From: Branchiostoma floridae
Taxonomy: Eukaryota; Chordata; Leptocardii; Amphioxiformes; Branchiostomatidae
NCBI RefSeq assembly: GCF_000003815.2
Contig: NC_049987.1
Coordinates: forward strand, 20,904,187-20,968,186
Direction of reading: 5' to 3'
Length of the DNA stretch: 64,000 nt
Shown one piece after another: positions 22,201 to 37,200 of the stretch. Within the stretch, counting starts at the first letter, position 1. Each line of letters opens with the position of its first letter. Both the position numbers and the translations under genes were made by a program. Under the pieces are notes generated by a model. That model was not told the origin of the DNA. It saw only the letters and a program-made list of their open reading frames with translations, and did no database searches.

Positions 22201-25200
22201 AGCTGGTTGTGGGAGTGCTGCTGTTGCTGCTTAGTCAGCAGGACAATCTGTACAGAAGGGAAGAAGAGTTAAAATTAAACATCATTAATACACTTTAAAT
22301 ACAGGTGTTCATGGTATTAGGCTACTCAGAGGCAAGTTTCAACATATGCCATCATACACGTTTGTCTTTTGAATGCATGAAAGTAGATTAACATAATTCT
22401 GCAGCCAGTATAGAGATAGAATGTATTTCATGACAGCTTGTGAAGCCTGACTTTCTTCCACTAGAGCCTAATCCTTAACTGTATTTAATGGTAGTTTATC
22501 TGCTTGTGACCATTTAAGCTATACTACGATGATGATGCTTGTCCAATGTCCATTATAGTCAAAGTGGACAATTTCTTCCTCAGTTTAGTCTGAGTACCAT
22601 CCATCCTTCATAATGACTGCTGGCTCAGTATTTTCGCTTCCACTGCAGGGGATGGTACCCAGGCTCTCCTCAGTTACTATGTGAGTTTGTGAGTTATTTT
22701 ATCCTGCATTGAAGACAAAACTGCAGCCCCAAAGACAAAATTGCAGCCCCAAAGACAGAATTGCAGCCCCACCTGTTCCTTGAGGTTCTGGTTTTCCTCC
22801 CGCAGGTCCCCGATGCTGAGGTCGTTGACCGTCCGCAGACTCTCGTTCTCCTCCCTGACCTTCTCGACCTCCTGCTCGGCGCGGGAAAGTTCGCCCACCG
22901 CGCACTCGTTTGCCTCCTGTAGGTCACGCATCTGGCTCTCCATGTCCTCTGGAAATGGTGGAAAAACAAGTTTTTATTAGTGCATGTGGTACAGGATTTT
23001 GACTTGCTAATAAGATATAGTTATTCTCCTTCTAGTGGAAATTGTTATCAAGTCCAGTTAAAGGGCATTTTCACTACATAGCTTTAAACAACGAATCTGG
23101 ATCTTAAGGTCCTCTGTATACCCTCAGCAAGGAGACATGGAGTTATGCTAAGCAACCCTGTTGTAGCTGAACCTGAATCTTCCTAGATGTATGTGACATG
23201 TGGTGCAAAACCAGGGCTTTAGCCAGCTCGAATTTTTTTTCCGTCAGCCAATTACAATCTTCGCGAAAACCGCGGAAATTAATTAGGACTGAACTGAGAC
23301 CTTGAAAAACGGGTTTTAATGAGATTATCGTATGCGAAAGGGCGCCGACACACATTGTCAACAATCATAACAATAGTAAAACAAACAGTGTGTGGCTTTT
23401 ACGGCGTCCCCAAGCCACATGTAGCTTCCAACAAGGATTTTTGTCCGTCAAGGTTGACGGATTGGTTTTAAAATTTGTCCGTCAGACGCAGCAAATTTCC
23501 GTCAATTGACGGAAAAACGGACGCTGGCTAGACCCCTGTGCAAAACAGTATTAATACAATATAGTTGTGTACATAACCTTCCACCTATAATGTAGGAGCC
23601 TTTTGACATCAAATTTACATTGGTTTCAGGATGATGCACCAGGCAGAGGGTTAATGTCAATTATGTACAGCCTCCTTCATATGAATTTGAAAATATACAA
23701 TGCAGAAACACACAGTAAACAGAACAGATAATAGCACAATAGACGTATTTATCGATAGTTGCACATCTCCACAAACCTTCAAGACAAATCATTCTCAGAT
23801 ATGTGTGGTTTTCAATGTCTTTTTCTCATCAAACTGCAGTTACAGTGAAGGAGGCCTCACCTATCTTCTTCAGCAGCACTGTGGGGTTGTTGGGGTCGTA
23901 CTCTGTGAAGGAGCTCTCCCCGGGATGTCTGGAGGCGGACTGAGACTCATCCAGCGCCCGCCGAAGTGTGAACACCTCTGTCGCGAGGTTTTCCTTCTCA
24001 CGCAGAATGTCACTGTACTTCCTCTCAAGCTGGTTTAGGAAAATTTAAGACCAGTCAGGAAAGTTGAAAGCTATTTTCGTTTTAATTTATGTAGAGAACT
24101 GATTTTTCCCCCCCGACATCTGATGTCAGAGTAAACATAAACATCCTTGTATTGGTTCTCTTTCTCACGCAGAATGTCACTGTACTTCCTCTCAAGCTAG
24201 TCCAAAAACATCATATGGAACGGTGGATTAGTGACGAGATTAGCGGTCAGATTAGCGATCCGATGTTATTTTCCATTGCCACAAGTCATTTAGATTCCTG
24301 TCTATAGTGACTACATATAGACCAGGTTTTATCAGCCCCAGGGATGGTCTTCTTGACAGTGTGCAGATTTGATCACATCTTATCCCAACAATACACTAGG
24401 AGAGATATGGACAGATTATGGACATGAAATTCCATGAATAACAACAACCGTATGAAATGGATCTAATATTTGCAATGCAGTCATGAACATATATTATGCA
24501 TGACTAACTTCCATTGGACCATTGAGAAAAGAGCTGAAAGCTGATACAACCATGAATGCAAAAAAGTCAAAGTTATAATATATTTTTGTGCTAGCAGCAG
24601 GTAGCTGCAGTACCTCTACTATCTCCATGGCGGCGCCGTTGTGCTGGTCCCTCTTTATCTGGTCGAGCTCCTGTTCCAAACCCAGCCTGACGTCCTGCTC
24701 CTGCTGTAACTGCAGGGGGAATAAAAAATGTATGTTTACATAGTGCAGCTATAAAAAAAACTCTATTGAAAAATACCCTGATACTAAATGTACATGAGGC
24801 AGCCAAAGAAACAGCTTTCCTTGTACCAGGTATTTCAAACTAGTAAGTCAAACAAGTTGAAAGGCCTAATATATATATATTGCAGATTCAAGGCATATAT
24901 GACATGGGAATCCCTTGCATCTGTCACATTATTTCCGTACAGATACTAAGATATATAACTCATCAGAAATATTTGAGTTTAGAAAATTTATTGGGGACTA
25001 CAAATTTCTCTTCTTTCAAAATCTTGGGCCCCCCTCTTTGTGATATTTAAAGATTCAAGTTGGAAATTAAATCCTAATCCAACACATGAGTATCAAAAGC
25101 ACTACACAGACTCTGATGTTACACAATGTAAACCAAGGATGTTATAAATATGTGTATAGTCTCTTGGTTAAACTAGCACAGAGACTAGCTTGTCTATTCA

Positions 25201-28200
25201 TACTGTAAATCCATTTACTTTTGTAATTGTATTGGTTTCACTTTGTGGCAGTACAAGGTTTTTGCATTATAAGTTCGTGGAGTACAACTTAGTAACACAA
25301 TAGAAATGCATACATGAGGTGTCATGAATTTGTGGCAGAGTGGTCACTGCAAAAAAAGACCCCCCAAAAAAACCTGATCCAAAGTTTCAAGGTTTACAGT
25401 ACTGAGAATTCCAGAGTTTACTTCCCTATAAACTACACAACAGCATTATATTCAGTTCACTGGCCCTTTTTACTTTATTTTGACTGGCTATATTTAGACC
25501 TAGCTAAAGAATCCTCACAAAGGAAACCTCCAAAAGTGGGATTAAAGTAACAAAGGCCACTGATGCTACTTATGCATATTAGTCACCTGGAAATTCAAAA
25601 GAATTTACTTTCTGCAAGGAGGTTAAAAAACACACATGTTTTACCTCCTTGCTTTCTGCAACAGTCTGTTTCTACATTTTTCACGGTTCAATGTTGAATA
25701 CTAGAAATACTGTTCATAGTTACAGTATACTACGATGTCTGTGTACCCAGAGTTTAACACAGGATTGTTTAACTCAGGCTCTACTTACTAAAGACATCAT
25801 TGATTTTACACAGCAAATGTGCTTCTCCCTACCCTATTAGTTGCAAATTAGTTACAGAGTGAGACAGCCCGAAAATCGAGAACATTTGTTGTATTACAAT
25901 TTCACAACATTTGAAATCTTCCAATCAGAAACATGTCTGGTATGTGAATTTTCTTGCCCAAGGCTGCAAGGATTAAAATGTTTGTAATAACTTATTTTCT
26001 CTCCTCCTTCTTGAGCATTAAAAACAAAATATCTGAAATCTTTTGGCCAGGGCATGGGAAAAGACAATTAGATTTTAATCTATTTCCTGTCACAGTAAAT
26101 TGTAAAAATTTGCACATATACTCATCCAATAAATCAGGGTTTACAGAAAGACCCAAATTCATCTGAGTGGTTTCTTTGTCCCTTTTAAGCCTTTTTAAGA
26201 CGATGATTGGTAACGCCTGGACAGCTGTCTGCATAACACATTTTCACAGTAATACTTGTGACTTTTTTTTACTTGACACACCACAGAACCACACTAAAAC
26301 TGTTCACTTAAAAACTGACAGTGTTGGGCAAGTCTGTAGAAGTTGCTGTTTAGGGGATACAACTCGACTATCAACCAAAACACAGGTGTGTGGCAGGGAC
26401 ATTTTTGTACCTATAAGGCATGCAGTGTTGCCTAGCAACAGGAGCTGTAGCCAAGCAACAGGAATGGTAACCAAGCAACAAAAGTCTCACAACAAATCAC
26501 ATCAGGCATACACTTTTGACTGTTCCTAATGAAAGAATGGCTGCCCAGTACGTAATGCTGTACCAATGCTGGTGGTATTGATTTTCAGAAATTTTAGTAG
26601 ATTTTAACAGCAACAATATGTCTCAAAATTGTCTAAGACTGAACAGTCGATCTATTACAGAAGCGGTTTGTGAATTCTGATACATGTGTAAAACTTGTTT
26701 GGGACATTCTTGTTTGGTAATTACAATAAAGTTATTGATTCCATTTCAATACATCTCCAGCAAAAGTAAAATAATATTTACCAGAAGATTCATTCTACAA
26801 ATAAATTCTTCACATTTTGTTCTAAAATGATGTGCGATCTGTCATTAAACCCTTTTCTATACAGTAGCAGACTGGTATTCCCTAGGGTGATCACACTATC
26901 TTGTTAACACAGATACAGGACTGGACTGACAACTTAAGCTGTATGCTGCCAGGATGATACATATTCACAGTCAGAGAAAACCTGTGATGACTCTTGTTAC
27001 TGTCATTAAGCAATATCTACAATGACAGAAGCTGTCCATCATAAATTAATCATAAAACAAACTCTTGACAGAAACTGACAACTGATTTCAGTCAACATTA
27101 CATATCAAAACATATTACCTTGAAAGTTCATTTGTGTTGTTGAAAAGTGTTTTGAAGCAAAAATTTAAGTTGAACAAAAGAAATTAAAATAAATGCTAAC
27201 ATTTTCAACTATCCAAGTCCAGTCTTTGTTAAGGAAGTATCATCATTGTAATAATAAAGAAATTCTCTTGTTTACTTTATGGTCAGGTGGTTTTAATGTT
27301 TACTAAAGGTGGTTACCCGAAGTTGCACATGCTTGACTGTACATACCATGACCTAAATTTCCTTCTTTGTTCTTTGTCTGACCCTGACTACTTAATCTTG
27401 TCTGACATTTTAATTTTGGTTGTCACTCTGACAATCTGATTGTGCGGAGGAAGAATGACACAATGGAGAGTTTTGTAACTCTAGAACTTTGTGTCTGACC
27501 CTAATTTCCCTTTTGTCCTTCCTCTGAACAGTCTGAGAAGAAATCCTAGAATTAGATTTAGCTCTCTTCCTGACATTCTGATTACCTCAAGGTAATATAA
27601 TTTAATGTCTGACAGTTCTGTAGGAGTAGAACTAAAGAACTGAACTAGATTTCCTGTTTTGCTCTCAGTCTGGACATGGCTCACTATTTAATCTACTTGT
27701 TTGCACTCTCTGAGCTTAACTGAAAAATTACTAAAGTTATAGACTGAATTTCATGTACTGAAATGCCCCCCCCCCTTCTTGAGGAATACAATGATTGACA
27801 GTTACTAGGGAAATCTATGCCTAGCCTGAGTTCCCTGTATTTGTTCTCCATGCCAATAGTCTGATGAGAATTAGATTTAGTCGTTTATTAAAGGAGATAA
27901 TGAAATGCCCGACAGTGTTAATATATCCATGATTGTATGAGGAACTCTATGCCTAACAGAGTTTCCTTTTTTTCTTCCCCATGTGAAAAGTCTAGAAGTC
28001 TTTTACAGAGATAATAAAATGCCTGTTTCAGCTCTACTAGGTTTGCATGAAGAACTCTACACCTAACCTGAGTTTCCTGTTTTTATGGTCTGTCTGTAGA
28101 GACTGACAAGAATTAGATTTAGCTGTCTTTTACAGAGATAATGAAATGCTCGTCTTAGTTCCACCAGGAGTAAGTGAGTTAAATGGAGAAGTGAAAAGGA

Positions 28201-31200
28201 AGTTCTACCAGTGGGGTAATCCTATTAGATGAATACTGACTGACTGGCTGCACTGAGACAGTGATAGGATGCTACAAGACGTATAAAGTCTCTACTTGGC
28301 TAGTTTGGCTACAATTTTCCTGTACGTGTGCTATATGTGTCCTATATTTGTCCTGTCCTATATAATATTTTCTAATGCCCTGCATGTGTACTTTTACCTG
28401 TTAAGACAGTGACACACACAGGTGTTTGTATGTAGTCCCTATCTCCATCACCTGGCTGTGCAGTATGTCCCCTGTTCGGGTGCTGCACGTGTGCTATATC
28501 TGTCCCGTATGTGTACTAAAATGTTCCCTTACCTGTCCAGACAGGTGTGTATAGTCCCTGTTCCCGTCAGTCAGATGTGCTATATGTGTCCAATATGTGT
28601 CCCGTAAGTGTACTATACTGCTTCCGTATCTGTTCAGACAGGTGTGTGTAGTCCCTGTTGGTCAGCTGTCCTGTGGGTGTCCTGTATGTATCCTGTACGT
28701 GTCCTGTAAGTGTACTTTAATGCTTCCTTACCTGTTCTGACAGGTGTGTATAATCCCTATCCATGTCGGTCAGCTGTGATTTGGTCATGGCCAGTTCCTC
28801 CTCCAACTGCTGCACCCTCCCACTTGGGTCACCATTCTGTGGCAAGAAAAACAACTGTAACAGTTACAACTTATTCTAAATTCAATGTCAGCAATGGTTA
28901 CATGCTGAGCAACCTGAAATTTAGGTTTTTGAGTGTTTTCTGACTGTCATGATCCAAACAGTGCCAAAATGAAGGAAAAAAATAGATTTCCTGAAATAGA
29001 TAATAAATCAGAAACAACACAAAACATACAAGGTTGCCAAATCAGCTGAAAACACAGATTTCCCAAGGGAACTGGGCTGCCTTTATGCAGGTGATAATCT
29101 AGCATTTCAATTCAACACAGCCTCAGACAGTGAGAGATAACCATTGCAATGTTGGTATGTACAGACCAGGCTGGCTAACTCAAGTTTGAAAACTGTCAAG
29201 ACATAACTATCACAGTACTAACCTGTCTGTGTCCATTTTCTACACCACCATTGGTCAGCCTACTGCTATGCGTTGACAATGGCGTACTCCTATGGGACGA
29301 GCTACGGGAAACTGTCGAAGTGACTGGCGCCGTCCTGGTGGTCACCAGAGGACTCAGCGCTATTGGCTGAGCCGTCGAGCTGTTAGCCAATCGTGAGTAA
29401 GTGTCCGGCGTGTAGCTCCTTTTGTCAGAAGTGAATCTGTCTATGTCCTGCACGGTCGGAACGCTGCTGGATCGCTTGCCGTATTCCCGCGGTCTGACCT
29501 GCTCAGAGCTGGATGGAAGTGTTACCGGGCTCTGTCGGACGGAACTGCGCGCACTGGACGACCGCGAATGCCGGGATTGGTGAGAAGCAGCGTCGTCTAC
29601 AGACCCCCTACCGGTGCCACCACGATACCCAGCGTCCCCCCTCCCCTGGTCAAAGTACTGTGACAACTCCTGTTCGCTGGTGACACTTGCAGGGGGGGTG
29701 CTGCCGCGGCTGCCCGACAAACGGTCGCCGTTTGCGTTTATCCCGTTAAGTCCCGCGTAGCCGTTCAAGTTCCCGCTCCCCGGGCGGCTATACCTGTCCA
29801 CGATACTGGACGTGCTCGACCGACCGTCCTGGCTGTAAGACCGACCGCCATCCATGGCGGAAAGACCAGCTTTGGCTGCAAGTTTCTCCTGGATCAAGGC
29901 GCGACCTTTGACACTCCAAGGAGGAGGCTTCCCATTGGCTGTTGGTCTGCTGACCCCACCAACAGCGCCTGGTTGGTCCCTTATTAAGCTGTCCGAGAAC
30001 CTGACGGAACTTTTCGTGTCCTTGACGGAACTCCCGCTGTATCTGTCCAAGGAATCAGTGTCTACAGAGTCCCTGTCCACATCTTTGGCAATGTCTGGAA
30101 TACAAATGAGAGACTGTTAAAATACAAAATAACTCAAATATTTGAGAACAATTTCTCGGTATCGGATCGGTATTAATATTACATTTATTATTATATTTAT
30201 TACTTACCAGATATTTCCAACGTTTTGTTTGCCGTCAGTCACTTTTCTTGCTGAAGCGCAATATTGACTCGGCAGGCACTGCAGCTAGATGTCACTGCTG
30301 CACATACAGTACAGTAAAAAGAATGCAGTCCCAAACATATACAAACCATATGTGCAAATTAGTAGGATCAACCATCATTGCTATGAGGAAGGTGACAGGC
30401 AGTTACCAAAACGTTGGTAATTATACACACATGTATCTGGTTTTGAAAAAAGAACTTAAAGTTTGTTGTTCAGCTAAAAAGTCACAATCATTGTTAGTAC
30501 ATATTAAATGTTCATTCCTGATCAAAGGCTAACATAGTATCTTCGACTTCGAAGGACGAACAAAGAAACACGTTTAACGAACTCGCTGCAGCATACTATA
30601 CAAATGTACATAAAGACTTTTGAAATGTCTTTCAGACTTTTGCTCCTCCCAACAACCTCCTTAAATCCCCCCACCTGCCGTCAAGTGGTCCTTAAATCCA
30701 GCTGTTCTCAAATCCGTGTTTCCTATAACCAGATATTCCCACAATCCATGGTGTAACACTGTAAAACCCTCAGCATACCACTAAAGAAAGGGTGGCTTTA
30801 TCCAGTTTAGCTTAACAATATGCTGTTGTCATTTGTGAGGAAGCTGTCATTTTCAGATCACGAGAAGTAAGACTTCCCTTTCCCCATGTAAAAATGGCGT
30901 GAACAACAAAGGTTCAATTGAAAGTGATGTTAAAGTATATACAGGATCATTTGCTTTGATCCTAAAAATAAATTTCCACAAAATCAAAGGGAATTTGCTT
31001 TTTTTTTAATTAATGAGGAATAATTTATCAATGATAGAAGTTATGTCTGATTTGTTCTGTCATTTGTGTGTCAATAACTACACGTAGAACCTATCATTTG
31101 GTAACAGAAAGTGTAATCTATCAACTGCAAAACACACAAGGATTTAGGCAATGCTCACTGACTGTGGGTGGTATTTAGCAAGAAGCAAGATGACGATATT

Positions 31201-34200
31201 CAGAACAAAAGTCAAGATAATGTATTGATTTCTGAGTCATATCAAACTGCAGAATTGATTTAGTTGAGTCACACCAAGTGATGAATAAAAACCATACCGA
31301 GTTTGTGATGATCTTTCTCATTTTACACTTTTACGACCAGAAAAACAGCCATTCTAAATAATGAATTTTCTAAAGAAAGTCTCAAGTCTCTTTCTCTTTG
31401 CAACCACTCTCTGACAAAGGAAGCGGACAACCTTCCAACAAGCTCATGCAGTAATGAGTTGACACAAGCCTTGCCAACTGCACCTGATTCTGACCAGAAC
31501 AAACCGTCTTATCTCTCAAACAAAGGCGGTGCCGTTGGACGTTGTGTCAACAAACCTGTTATTTTTGGACGGTAGGTTGGTAAAACTCTTTGGCGGTAGC
31601 ACATCTGCTTCACAACGGCGGACGAGGTCAGAAACATTACCTGCCTCTCACAAAGGAGAGGACGGAACAGGCAGGCCAAGAATCCACACACACCTCAGGT
31701 GGAACTGCTGTTCAGTTTCTACCTGCACACAGGTGTACCCAACCTGAACAGGACGAATTGTGAAGTCACAAAAGACGAGAGAACACTGAAGAAAACAGCG
31801 GAAAACACCTTACCCACGTCCCTCACTGATTATAAAAACATTCAAGTAAACGAGCAGTGAAAGAAAGTCACCACACTACCTGCAGCTGTCCAGAAATTTG
31901 TGTATCAACTTCAGATTTTCTTGACATGAAACATAAATCCCATGTTCAGCATTGACTCTGCAAGGCAGTTCACTCGTGTCCGTTGAACGTCAAGGTGGTC
32001 GTTTCATTCTTTTCTTTGTCTCTGTCTTTTGTGTGACAATACAAAAACGGCTGTCAAAAGGTCATCAAAATCATTACAACCAGTTTACAGGGTTTACACC
32101 GGACTGAGAAACCTTAACTTGCATTCATATGAAAACAGAATCTTTCTTAAGTGTTACAAAAGAAAAATCCTAATATCTAGCCTTGACTGTGGTATATTGT
32201 CCTCAGTCCTTTCATGTTAAGGTTAGCCTTTTTTTCTTTCCCTTGTCTTTGTACTTTGCATGCGCCCACAAAAGCATTAAGATATACAACTTTACACACA
32301 TTACAGGCAAAAAGGCATCAAAAGGTCGTAAGAATGACTGCAACAATCTGTACCGTAACTGTTGATGTACAGAACTTTGTTCATGTTTCATAAAAAAAAT
32401 AAATGTATAAATTTATCCTGAAAGTATCAACAGGAATAATCCTTATGTTTAACCTTGACTTTGCTGGGTAGTAAACACAATTGACACAACGTTACATCCT
32501 TTATCCTATACCTTGCCAACAGATGGACATACCAATTCTGCCAGGCAACATAACGGCAGTCCTGCTAGGGTGGGTACAGGTTACAGGGGCCAAACTCTTT
32601 GGGGAGACACAACTCTACACACCTGATAGTGGAGACACCGTAAACACCTGGTTTAACACCTGTTAGGCACTCAATGCCATTCCCAAAACTTCCATATACA
32701 GTGTAGGACAGGTTGGGTACAAGAGCATGTGTGAGAAAGGTTTTACCTGTTATGTGTGTGCACCAAAAAAGGCCCACTTTGTCCAGAAGGTGGGCTACAT
32801 GGGTACAAGTAGGATAACATTGTTTACGGTGAGAATCAGCGATAGAAAAGGTGGACAATGGGGGAGGGACCACAGTAAACACACTGGGAACTGTGAATGC
32901 AGCTATTAGCATTAGAATCTACCCACTGGCCTTAAGTTTCTAACACAGAGTTAGACACAAATAAGTTGGCATGAACTAGTAAAAGTAACAACAACTTGTA
33001 ATGCCACTGCAGTGAAACAAGGGTAGGAAATATTATACAGTTTCCCTTTCAGCAGCTAACTTGGTGAACTCCAGAGAATTTCAACTGCAACCAACCAAAA
33101 TTGTGTAACACACTGTGGGAAACAAATCTCAGAGATTTTGGAGTGGTGAGGGAGATTTGAGGAACATATTTTAGCACCCCATCTTGTCCTGACTAGCTGT
33201 GGTATGTACCCATGTTTGGCCAACATGGGGGTTGAAATGTTAGTAAGCACGGAGAACCTTACACATCAGGTTACAGGCAGATATACCTCATGCTATATTT
33301 GTGACAATTTTCACTTGGGAAGAGAGAATAGAAGACGAACCAACCAATGGCAATGTTGCGTTTGTGCACAATGTATGATAAAATTTACCAAATGTGCTTA
33401 AAAATACAACATGCCAGAATATCTTTCCTGATTTTGAACTTGGCGACTGAAGTTTAAGGGACACTGTTTATAGCAAAACATTTTCGACCAGGCTCTTTAC
33501 CATGTATCCATGTTTGGCCAACAGAAGCAAAACTTGGCAGGAAAGGATGCCTTGAGTTTTCAGTTGACAAACAGTTACATTTCACAAGATGTATATGAGA
33601 AGGAGAATGGCTGGAATGCAGGAAGATAGGGGTTTTACAAACCAACCAACCAACCAACGAACAAATGTAACAAATGTAACAAATGAATATCTCATAATAA
33701 TCCAAGGCTTAAATATGCTCCATGCCAAGTGCTCCATTCAAACTGCAGATATTTATACAACAGAACCATTCCCCTGTAATGTTTGTGTGACATTCCAAAG
33801 AAACTACAACATGTAGGTCATGGCTTTTGAAATGGACTTCGTTTCCCTTCATCACAAAAATGCAATTTTGACTTCCTCATGCTGACATACCATATATCGT
33901 GGTGCTTTCACAATTTCATTTGCAAAGTAAATAATTCCATTTGAGATTAATTCTTTTAAGTTTTTCTTTTAAGATTACATCAATGAAAAGGTTCTCAGAA
34001 GTTTGTTTCAGATCTACCTTCTCCTTAACAGACCTCCTTATTGTCACCTTAATAACAGTGTTTAAGATTGTTTTAGAGTTAATTACTGACTTAAAGAAAT
34101 ACCCAAGAGGCCGAAGACATTGCTCAAAATAACACTCAAACAGCCTATTGTCATCCATCAATATCATGATTTCAATTCCAACTGCTACAAAAAAACATGA

Positions 34201-37200
34201 AAACCATTCAAAACAATCGCAGAAAATGCGTTGTAAGTCGAGTTCGTAAGTCTACACGACAAAAATCACCTTGGAAGAAACACATTCAAAAGTACCCATT
34301 AAGGTCCGCCCCACTTTTTTTAATGAGTTTGTTATTGCCGCTATTACTTGTACATTTCCTGCCAACATGGCTTCCTTTACAACTGCCAATCCCAGACAAC
34401 TGACATCAGACAAACCATTCAAAATGGCTGAACCAAACGTAGCAGCCACTGTTACAGGATAGCTGACATGAATACACCTCTTGGTACATTCACTTTAGGA
34501 GAGGGACAGGAAAGCAACTTTCAGTCAAACCATCGATGAGCGATTCAAATTACTGGGTAAACAAATCAGGGAGCTGTCCAGCATGGCAGCACCTGAAAGC
34601 AAATCGCTTCAGCGACACCGTAAGTTGTCACGTTTACACGCAACTCTATGTCTATTCCACACGTTACCTTAATGTCTGCAAGCTCTCCTAAACGGAAGGT
34701 TGTATAATCCACAATCTCTGCATCAGGGAAGGGAATTAGTCACGATTCAGTTTTGAAGTGCAGGTCATTGTAACGCCCGCTTGCTCGCATGCAGGACAGC
34801 AGGGCTATCAAATGTTGCTAGGGACAGGCGTTGTTATGCAAATGAGGGGGGCATGTCAAAGGGGGTCATCCAAGGGTTGGGTCAGTCCACTTCTACATCA
34901 GAGGGGTAGCAAATGATATTACATTTTACTGACAAAACATGTAAAGAAATTTTGAAATGAAATTATGGATATTTACTCTCATCTGGTACAAAACTGATAC
35001 CTAAAATTTCTACCTGTGTCTCAAATGGAGGAATTTTACAGGGAAAGTTCATTCAACCACCTGTTAATCATCCACCTGCCATATCTACTGGTTGGTCCCC
35101 AAAGGTGGTTGAGCCCATATCAACCTGTAAGATCAAGCTTTTGTGAGCCAATGCCTCCCGAGGAACAAACACTTCCCAATGATTTACCACTGCAAGTCTG
35201 CATGAGTCTTGAGCTGTTCTAAAGAAAAGAAAAGGATGTTGCTTAATCCTTGAGTTAACTTTAATCCTTCCTTTATTTCTAAAGACTCCAGTTGAGATTA
35301 TAAGCTGAGTTTCTGCAGACAACTGAAGATGTTATCATGTAAATCCAAAGATAAGAGCATGAAATTGAGGTAATTTGTATTCAAAGAATGATGTTTTCCT
35401 ACAAGAGCTTCAAAAACAAAGGTGTTTTTCACAAATACTATTGCTTTGTTGCATATTTTTCTGAGATACTTATTGATTTCTTATACTGACATTGCCTGCT
35501 TTCTGTAGTCTATACTGTGTGTACCTTGTTGAGTTTCATTATATTTCAGCCATACCATAGGTATGGTGAAATATATTGTATTCGTAATGTTTCTTTCTTT
35601 CTTCTTTCTTTCTTTCTCCTGCCAAATCTTCAAATCGAATCAACTCCGCCGTTTTTTAACCGATTGACTTGAAATTTGGCACAAAGGTAGAGTAAGTCAA
35701 TACCCTCAGGTGTTTTTTTCATTTTTTTCATATCTGCCTTTGAAATGATTTTATTGAGGTTTTTGTCAATTTTTATGTATATTTTGGGCTCCTGTACCCT
35801 GGTATTACAGCCGAATGACATGAAATTTGGTACAGAGGTGCCCTGATCATATGCCCACCCAGATTTGATAACAGTTTTGGTATACGGTACAACAAAATGC
35901 TTAATTTTGCGATTTTTGGCCATTTTTTGACAAAAAAAGCACATTTTTGCCTCCTGTACCTTCGTTTTACAACCAAATGACCTGAAATTTGGTATAAAAG
36001 TGCCCTTCAATTTTGTGCGCATGAATTCAATAACAGCTTATCCATACAGTACAACATAATGCTTAATATTGCAATTTTATGGCCATTTTTAGACAAAAAT
36101 TGGACATTTTTGGATCCTGTTCCCTCGTTTTACAACCAAATGACCCGAAATTTGGTAAAGGGGTGCTCTAGATATTTATCCAAATGACCCATGTATAATT
36201 TTTGGCATGGAACACTTTAAAATGATATATTTGGGAATTTTTTGGGTCATTTTCCAATGGCCAAAGGGGTCAACGACCTCAAGGCCTAGTGTTGCACGAG
36301 GGAGATGGCTGAAATATGCTGTATTTGCTCTCAAGCAAATGTCGGCCTTTCTAGTTATGAAACTTTCTATGGTGTTGCTAAAAGTATCTTTTCGTGCTGA
36401 TTTACAATACTTTTTAGAATTCAATGAAGATTGATTGAATCGAGGCCAGCAAGTTAAAATGTATCCATTCTTTTCATGTCAACAGAATTTTCTCCTTCCC
36501 CTGTTCCAAACAAGAAATAAAAGCTAAAGCTAAAGTTGCCATACATCACATTGTGATGCGTAGGCCCGTCACCATCTCCATCACAAACAAGAAATAACTC
36601 AACACCTCAATGCCAATCAGGAAGTAAGCATGACTTGCCAACACATAATATAGTAGTAGTCCACTGTGTCTTGCTGCTGCAGTGGTCTGGACACTCTACA
36701 GCTGCATTCAGTTACACATAATATAATACATATAATATATATGATGGAAAATATCTAGGGCTAGACAGGACTCTAATGGAAGACATCCAAGTATTCAACT
36801 TTTCAAGTTATTGACACAGCCATCTGCCAGTGGCACAGCTGTGTAGGACAGGCCATGTTATGTTCAAAAATCAATGAGTGCTTCAGGATGACAGATCCAC
36901 AAACAACTTTGACAAGCAATGGTATCAAAGACATCAATACATGTAAAGGCAACTCTAAATGGACTAGAAAACCTACTATTTTGTATTTATCACAACAGAG
37001 GAAATTAACAAATACTTTTTTTCAAATTACACAATTATCTACTTGGTATGCTCATTGAAATTCAACAGCAATTTGGAAAAATGTTTTATAGTGTAGTTGT
37101 CTTTATATTAACAAGTCTGTCGCACTTTTCTAAAACGCCCGTACAAGTTACAATTAAGGGAGGAAATGCTGTACATTATAAAATCAACAGGTGGTTCAAT

